Shown in pieces: positions 58,741-64,000 of a DNA stretch of 64,000 nt. The translations under genes and the position numbers were made by a program. Numbering within the stretch: position 1 is the stretch's first letter; each line of letters opens with the position of its first letter. This stretch comes from Gnetum montanum (Eukaryota; Streptophyta; Gnetopsida; Gnetales; Gnetaceae): positions 378,244 through 442,243 of the forward strand of contig MNCI01003851.1 of NCBI GenBank assembly GCA_015680685.1, read 5' to 3'. The notes beneath the pieces are model-generated. The model was given only the letters and a program-made list of their open reading frames with translations. It was not told the origin of the DNA and made no database searches.

Positions 58741-61256
58741 TCCCACGTATCTAGCTTGTATGATGATCAAAGATCAAGTGTTGAAGTAGAGAATCTAGAT
58801 AGCCAATCATTTTCATTTAGGCTAGAGTCAAGAAGTCAGATTTACCATCTGAAAAGGAAAATGTCAAAATTTAACCTAAGCAATGTCAAAAGTTCTTGAA
58901 TAGAAAAATTCCTAAGGTGGAAGTTGTTTCTAAGATGTAAAAGCAACATCAAAAGGAATGTTAGGTAAGAAAGCTTTTATTTATATTAAGAGCACTTGAG
59001 AATCGAAGTATAGGTAAGTGAAAACAATAGCGAAGCAAATGATAAAAAAGCATCATGGCGACTAGTAGTAACAACAACAAAGAAACTACAGGTGGATCCA
59101 ACAACATCATGGGATTACCTTAATCATAAACACTCCCTCCTAAGGCTCATATGTATGTTTCCCAAATCCTAGTTATTAATTTCTATAAATTTTTATTGTC
59201 ATGTGATTTTCTACCAAAATATCCATGTTTGAATTTTAAATTTTTAGAAGAATTTGCTAGGTACATATAATTATAGGATTGGATTTGATGTCATTTAGTA
59301 GTTTAGAGTGATTTTTAACCATATATTAAAGCTCTTGATTTGATTTTACTGTGGGAATCAAGAACCCCATTGCATAACTTGAGTTCTAGGGTCTTTTAGA
59401 GACTTCTAGATTTGCTACTAGAAATCATATTCATGAATTAATTTTCTAGTTTAGTTTGATGATGTGTAGAAAATTCATAAAAAATATATAATTTTTTTGA
59501 GATTTACATGGTTAAACAAAGTGAAATCATAAATTGTAACTTCTAGTGTATCAAACAATAATGTAGCTAGGGTAAGAAATTTTACAATTCTACATCATTT
59601 TAAGCTAAATTTATCATATGCATTAGATAGTATAAATAAAAGGACAATGAAATTGATGTTTTCATGAGAAAATTCACAATGGTTTTTGTAAATTTTATGA
59701 AAATATGATCTTGTAGTTTTTTCCTCATGAAGAACATGAAGTGAGATTTTGGTGTGAGGGCACTACCACCAACCACTTAAGTATTGAAAAGGGATAATAC
59801 AATGTAATGCATCAAAGTACATTTTAACATAGAATGTTAAAGTTTATGAGCTAGGATTTGGAATTTGTAAATTTTTGTCAAACATCATGTAAGAAACATA
59901 GAACGCCATCCCATGTCAAAGTAGATAAACACTAAACATCCAAGTTACAGATGTATTTTCCTCATGTCTATGTTAATCTGACATCTTATTTCAAGTTGTG
60001 TTTTGATGCAAAACATCATAGTTTGATCATTAAGTTTCCATAGTGTGTAAAAAAGTAGGATTTTTAACATAGATACTTTTCCTGAACATCTATGTACTAG
60101 AAGCATAAGAGAATGTCCTATGTCAAAGCTATATATTTAATGTAGAATGTCAGAGTTAAGGATTATGAGTCAATACATAACATACAAAATTTGATCAATT
60201 TTTGATATGAGACTAATGTAAACTAAAGATGTTTTAAGATTTAGTCAAATTTGTAATGTAACAATGTTTTTAATGCTAAAACCAATTATTGTCTATCATA
60301 GGTGTAAGAATGGAAAAAATTGGTGCTATAAAACTAAAAGAATCCATGTGAAATAGTTTTAAGCCTAGGATCCATGGGCCTCAAAAGGATCTAGGGTGTC
60401 TTAGGAAGTTTTGTTGATCACTTAAGGACTTGGAAAACCTGTTATTGAATGGAATATATGAAAATCAACAAAAACATTTGAATGTAGATTCAACACTAGA
60501 TTAGTGAGCAAGAATGAAAAATGATATTGAAAATGATAGAAAGTGTGACTAAAAAAGCTATAAACTTTGTATTAACTACAAAGTAGAATGATGATAGGAT
60601 ATAAATTGTGAAACTATGAATGTTTTGTAGGTCTATAAAAAATGGTGTTGAATATCTAGCTTATGGATGGGTGGTCTATATTACACAGTTCTCCCAAATA
60701 TATCTAATTTTCTCAATCCACTTCTAGATGTCACTACAATAGGATCTCAGTGCTCATGAAGATCAGTGTTGGAATAAAAAATGTTCCTAAACTCTCAGAT
60801 CTGCTCCAAAAGTCTCTAGTTTTGGAGAAATTTAAAATGATTCAAAAGTTCATAAAAATTATTTTGATTCTTATTTTTAGAGGCCACCATTTTCCATTAC
60901 TATGTTGATCATGTTTTGAAAAGTGTCCTAGATAATTGCATAGTGTATTTAACTATTTTTATGGAAAAAAATTGCAATGTATAATCCACCCTCTTTTTAA
61001 CCTTTTGTGCCACACTTGAGAGTGTTTTTAACTTTTGAGCTCAAATACACTCACATAATGAGCTTGTTTGAAAAAATTTTCCATGAATTTCATTTTAATT
61101 GTTAAAAATGATCCATAATTTTTTTTTCCAAAACCAAGACATAAGGTAGCATTTTTTATCGGAAAACAAGATAACTATTCGTGGTCTTGAATTTTATCAA
61201 AGTTACAATTAAATCTAGCTACTAGGCTATTTGTTCATTGATGAATTTTTCTTTGG
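58741..61256. other. AT-rich stretch, mostly unassigned
   Basis: It should hold upstream parts of element F on the right side of its reverse transcriptase and the LTR body that starts at 61265 (minus). No protease or gag motif was recognised. Confidence 0.35.
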
Positions 61257-61400
61257 GGTGTTTCATTGGATTCTCTTTTTTGATGTTTTAAGGATTGACC
61301 TAAAAGACATTAACAAAGAATGCAAAACATCATCATGAATTCATCACCAATGCTCTTTCTCTGCACTTGATTCTATAGTTGCTAAATTATACGAAGCAGT
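61240..61400 (-). mobile_element. Polypurine tract and LTR start of a third Tat-like copy
   Basis: On the minus strand, GAGCATTGGTGATGAATTC...TTTTGCATTCTTTG leads to AAAAAAGAGAATCCAA and the LTR start TGAAACACCCC at 61265. The same arrangement occurs at 2743-2867 and 16040-16135 on the plus strand. The LTR body (left of 61265) is too diverged to follow. Confidence 0.7.
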
Positions 61401-62780
61401 GCTCATGATGCTAAAATAAAATCACAACGAGATGATAAGAATTTGGAATGTGGTACTCTCTACATTAGTTCTCAAACAATCGTCACATGGACTAATTAAA
61501 ATTTTCAATTGTGTTAACATCATGGCTATGGCATAGAATTGACATGTTCTATTTGTTGATGAGGTCTTCATACCTTGTGCTTGATATTCACTAGTTACAT
61601 GTGCTTAGATTTGATCAAACCAGTGCTTTATCATGAGCTTCTTTGGCCACTTGTCTCATCATTTTTTGAGCCATTGGTTACTTTGTTTTTGACTAATTTG
61701 GGCTCTTTTATTTCTTGGCATTCCTTCCCCCATTTTTTAGAGTCATTTATTTGCTTAACTTTAGGCTACATTTTCTCCTTTTTTCAAAATTGAAACCTTC
61801 ATTAGGTTTCATTGCCAAGGATGAATTTTTATTTTCTCATTGAATGAAATTTTGGATATTTAATGAATTTATGGTTAAGCATGTTACAAATTTCATATGG
61901 CCATAGTACATTAGTATCAAACATAGGTTTTAATTTTTAGCAAGGTAAAAAGGGCTAAAGCTTAGTTATGGGGCTATGACTCAGAAGTGGTAGCAAGAGT
62001 GATGTGAGGTAAGCACTATTGATAAGGCCAAATAAGCAAGTCAAATCTGATGTATTGAGATCATGTGGTAAATAACCACTATGATGAGTCATACCTCTAG
62101 GATGAATTTAGGCTCATCCTGCAAGCATAGCTTCAAAAAAATAAGGAAGAAAATCGAAGAGTTCATGCAATTACAAGAGGTACATGAGATTACAAGTAAA
62201 TATAGGTGACCACAAGATATAATTTATAGATCTTAAGAAATTTATGCCTCTCTTTGCAGTTTAGATAAATTCTGTAGTGCTTTTAGATGCAAAAGAAATA
62301 GCAGGTGATGCATTCTCACTTGTCATAGGCTACAAGGTCCATCAATGTCACATGCTTTCTTAGGTCTATGAACAAAATTTAATAATACTAAAAGAAAATA
62401 AGTCAATATTAGATGTAATAAGGGGCATGCAAAGGTTTCTATATTTTCTTGTAGGGATTTGGTGATATCATTAGCAAGTCAACATAAAGGTGAGGAAAGT
62501 AGTTTTAGGGTTTTCTCATTACCATTATGGGTTCTAATAGAGATTTTAACTAGGGAATCCTCTTTGATGTTTCTAACCTCAAGGTCAAGAGCAGTTAGAT
62601 CATTCTAGGGTATTAAGGCTATACAATCAAAAGACTTCTATCCTTTAGGTTAAGGCATTTAAGGTCAACTTGGTCAAACCACATCACTAGAAGGATCCAT
62701 TCAGGCTTATAGGTAGGTCAAATTATCCCCACATCTTTCTACCTCAGTCTTGCACATCAACATAAGTATGTCGAGTGGTA
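61401..62780. other. Unassigned stretch, probable Tat spacer
   Basis: By position this would be the post-pol spacer of the minus-strand Tat-like copy. A 72-codon plus-strand frame at 61575-61793 is unrecognised. Confidence 0.35.
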
Positions 62781-62837
62781 TCTTCATGACATACTTATTT
62801 AAAAATGTTAACATAATGCAAAGTACTTTAATAATAA

Positions 62838-62945
62838 AGGAAAATAAGGTCAAGAAAAGTAAAATAAGATAAAATAAGATAATAAAATAATGTTAAAATA
62901 AGATCAAATAAGGCAAACAAGGTAAAAATAATGTAATAAATAATA
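62838..62945. repeat. AAATAAG-rich low-complexity stretch
   Basis: Repeated words AAAATAAGATAAAATAAG and variants. Confidence 0.75.
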
Positions 62946-63099
62946 TTATTTGTTATTTGGGTTATTATATGATCAAAATATGCTAAAATTCAATGAAAAT
63001 AGGTTATAAATGAGTAAAATAATGGATTTTTATATCAAATAAGTTACAAAATGCTAAATATCCCTATTTCCAACATGTATGAGCCAATGTCACGATGTG

Positions 63100-63430
63100 T
63101 GGGCATCTTGGGTTAGCTTGATAGTGTGTAAGGCCTAGTATAATAGCATGTGAGCACTCTCAGTTAGCTTGATAGCATGTGTGACCTAGTGGGGTAGCTT
63201 ACCGAAATTCTAGGCTAGGTTGATAGTGTGGTTGACATGGTATGATAGATTTTAGAGCTTCATAACCTAGCTTGGGAGCATGTGAGGCCTAAACAAGCTA
63301 TGAAACAAGCTACTGTAGTGTGTGAGATCTTACAAGTTGTGAAAAAAGCTAACATAGCATATGAGAGCTTATAAGATATGAAATATGCTAGCACAATATG
63401 TGAGACAACATGTGAAACCTTGATTATTTT
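63100..63430. repeat. Irregular repeats of GCATGTGAG/TAGCTTGATAG words
   Basis: TTAGCTTGATAGTGTG and GCATGTGAGGCCTA words recur at variable spacing and lead into the 39-bp array. A 70-codon minus-strand frame (63260-63472) is built from them and is unlikely to be a gene. Confidence 0.6.
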
Positions 63431-63559
63431 TTCCCATGTTTTGTGGACCCACACATTAGTAAAATTGACCATGTTGGTAGCGTTTGATATTAGGAAACCA
63501 AATTTTTCATCAAAATAAAACCTATGGATCTAATTTTATTTTTAATTTTCCACCTCCAA

Positions 63560-63793
63560 CATGTGATACTAGATGTGAAACTAATTTTCCATCTCTAGCA
63601 TGTGAGACTACATCTGAAACTAAATTTTTACCTCAAGCATGTGAAACTACATGAAAAACTAATTTCCCACCATTAACATGTGAGACTTCATGTGAAACTA
63701 ATTTTTTACCTTTAGCATATGAGAGTACATGTGAAACTAATTTCCCACCTCCAAAATGTGATAATGTATGTGAAACTAATTTTCCATGTCTAG
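63560..63793 (+). repeat. 39-bp tandem array, 6 units
   Basis: Six head-to-tail units (63560, 63599, 63638, 63677, 63716, 63755) of the form CATGTGAGACTACATGTGAA followed by ACTAATTTTCCACCTCTAG, with a partial unit before the first. Units vary at several positions, so the array is old. Confidence 0.9.
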
Positions 63794-64000
63794 TGTGTGA
63801 GCGATAGTTGATAGCTTATGAAGTAGTTCATTTGTAGTGTGTGAAAGCTAGAGAGAGGATTCTAATATCAAACCTTATAATATGAACCTAATTGCATTTT
63901 TTTATTTCATTGGTGTAATGTGTGAAATCTATACTAGAATCATAAAACTGATTCACAAAGCATATTAGAGTGAATTTGGCTTTTACTACCTTCTATGCTC

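Noticed and set aside
63560-63793. CRISPR-like array
   Set aside because: Units are contiguous with no spacers and the genome is a plant's; it is a tandem repeat.

Overview
The window is plant nuclear DNA, probably from a large, repeat-rich seed-plant genome. It is almost entirely nested and decayed LTR retrotransposons. I see Ty3/gypsy lineages of plant type (Tat-like, Athila-like, chromovirus), tRNA-type primer sites (tRNA-Asp for the Athila group, initiator tRNA-Met for the chromovirus-like group), plant-style TATA boxes in LTRs, a plant receptor-like LRR fragment and 5S-derived sequence. Most of the window is AT-rich and CpG-poor, with reading frames broken mainly by C-to-T/G-to-A type changes, as expected of old methylated repeats. 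The first 4.1 kb is the exception: GC-rich, CpG-rich and with an open pol frame, so it is young. I found no intact host gene.

Left part (1-16.3 kb): the 3' half of a young Tat-like element (RNase H-integrase ORF, long spacer, polypurine tract, LTR) sits in the gag of an older Athila-like element on the minus strand (4090-7215). That element in turn sits in a plus-strand Tat-like gag/protease relic (7216-11.3 kb), which also carries an Athila-type LTR remnant. From 12.4 to 14.3 kb there are small non-retroelement coding-like pieces (an LRR receptor fragment and two unrecognised pieces). From 14.3 to 16.3 kb is the decayed 3' end of a second Tat-like copy.

16,343-21,757: a complete but non-autonomous LTR element, with two LTRs, primer-binding site, polypurine tract and a target duplication differing by two transitions. 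It has no gag or pol. Its interior holds a 22-bp minisatellite, a 5S rRNA-derived stretch and an intronless, nearly full-length relic of a CCR4-type deadenylase catalytic domain. This is the most unusual object in the window.

Middle (21.8-38.7 kb): very AT-rich and poorly resolvable. It contains an Athila-type LTR with primer site, tRNA-derived SINE-like pieces, a degenerate non-LTR reverse transcriptase, a gag-like relic and several diverged tandem repeats.

Right part (38.8-61 kb): a three-level nest that can be read directly. A minus-strand Tat-like pol relic is split inside its reverse transcriptase by a minus-strand chromovirus (41,783-58,084). That chromovirus is split inside its gag by a plus-strand Athila-like element (45,495-52,591). 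Both insertions have near-perfect 5-bp target duplications, and the interrupted reading frames resume on the other side. The last 6 kb hold the start of a further minus-strand Tat-like LTR and repeat arrays.
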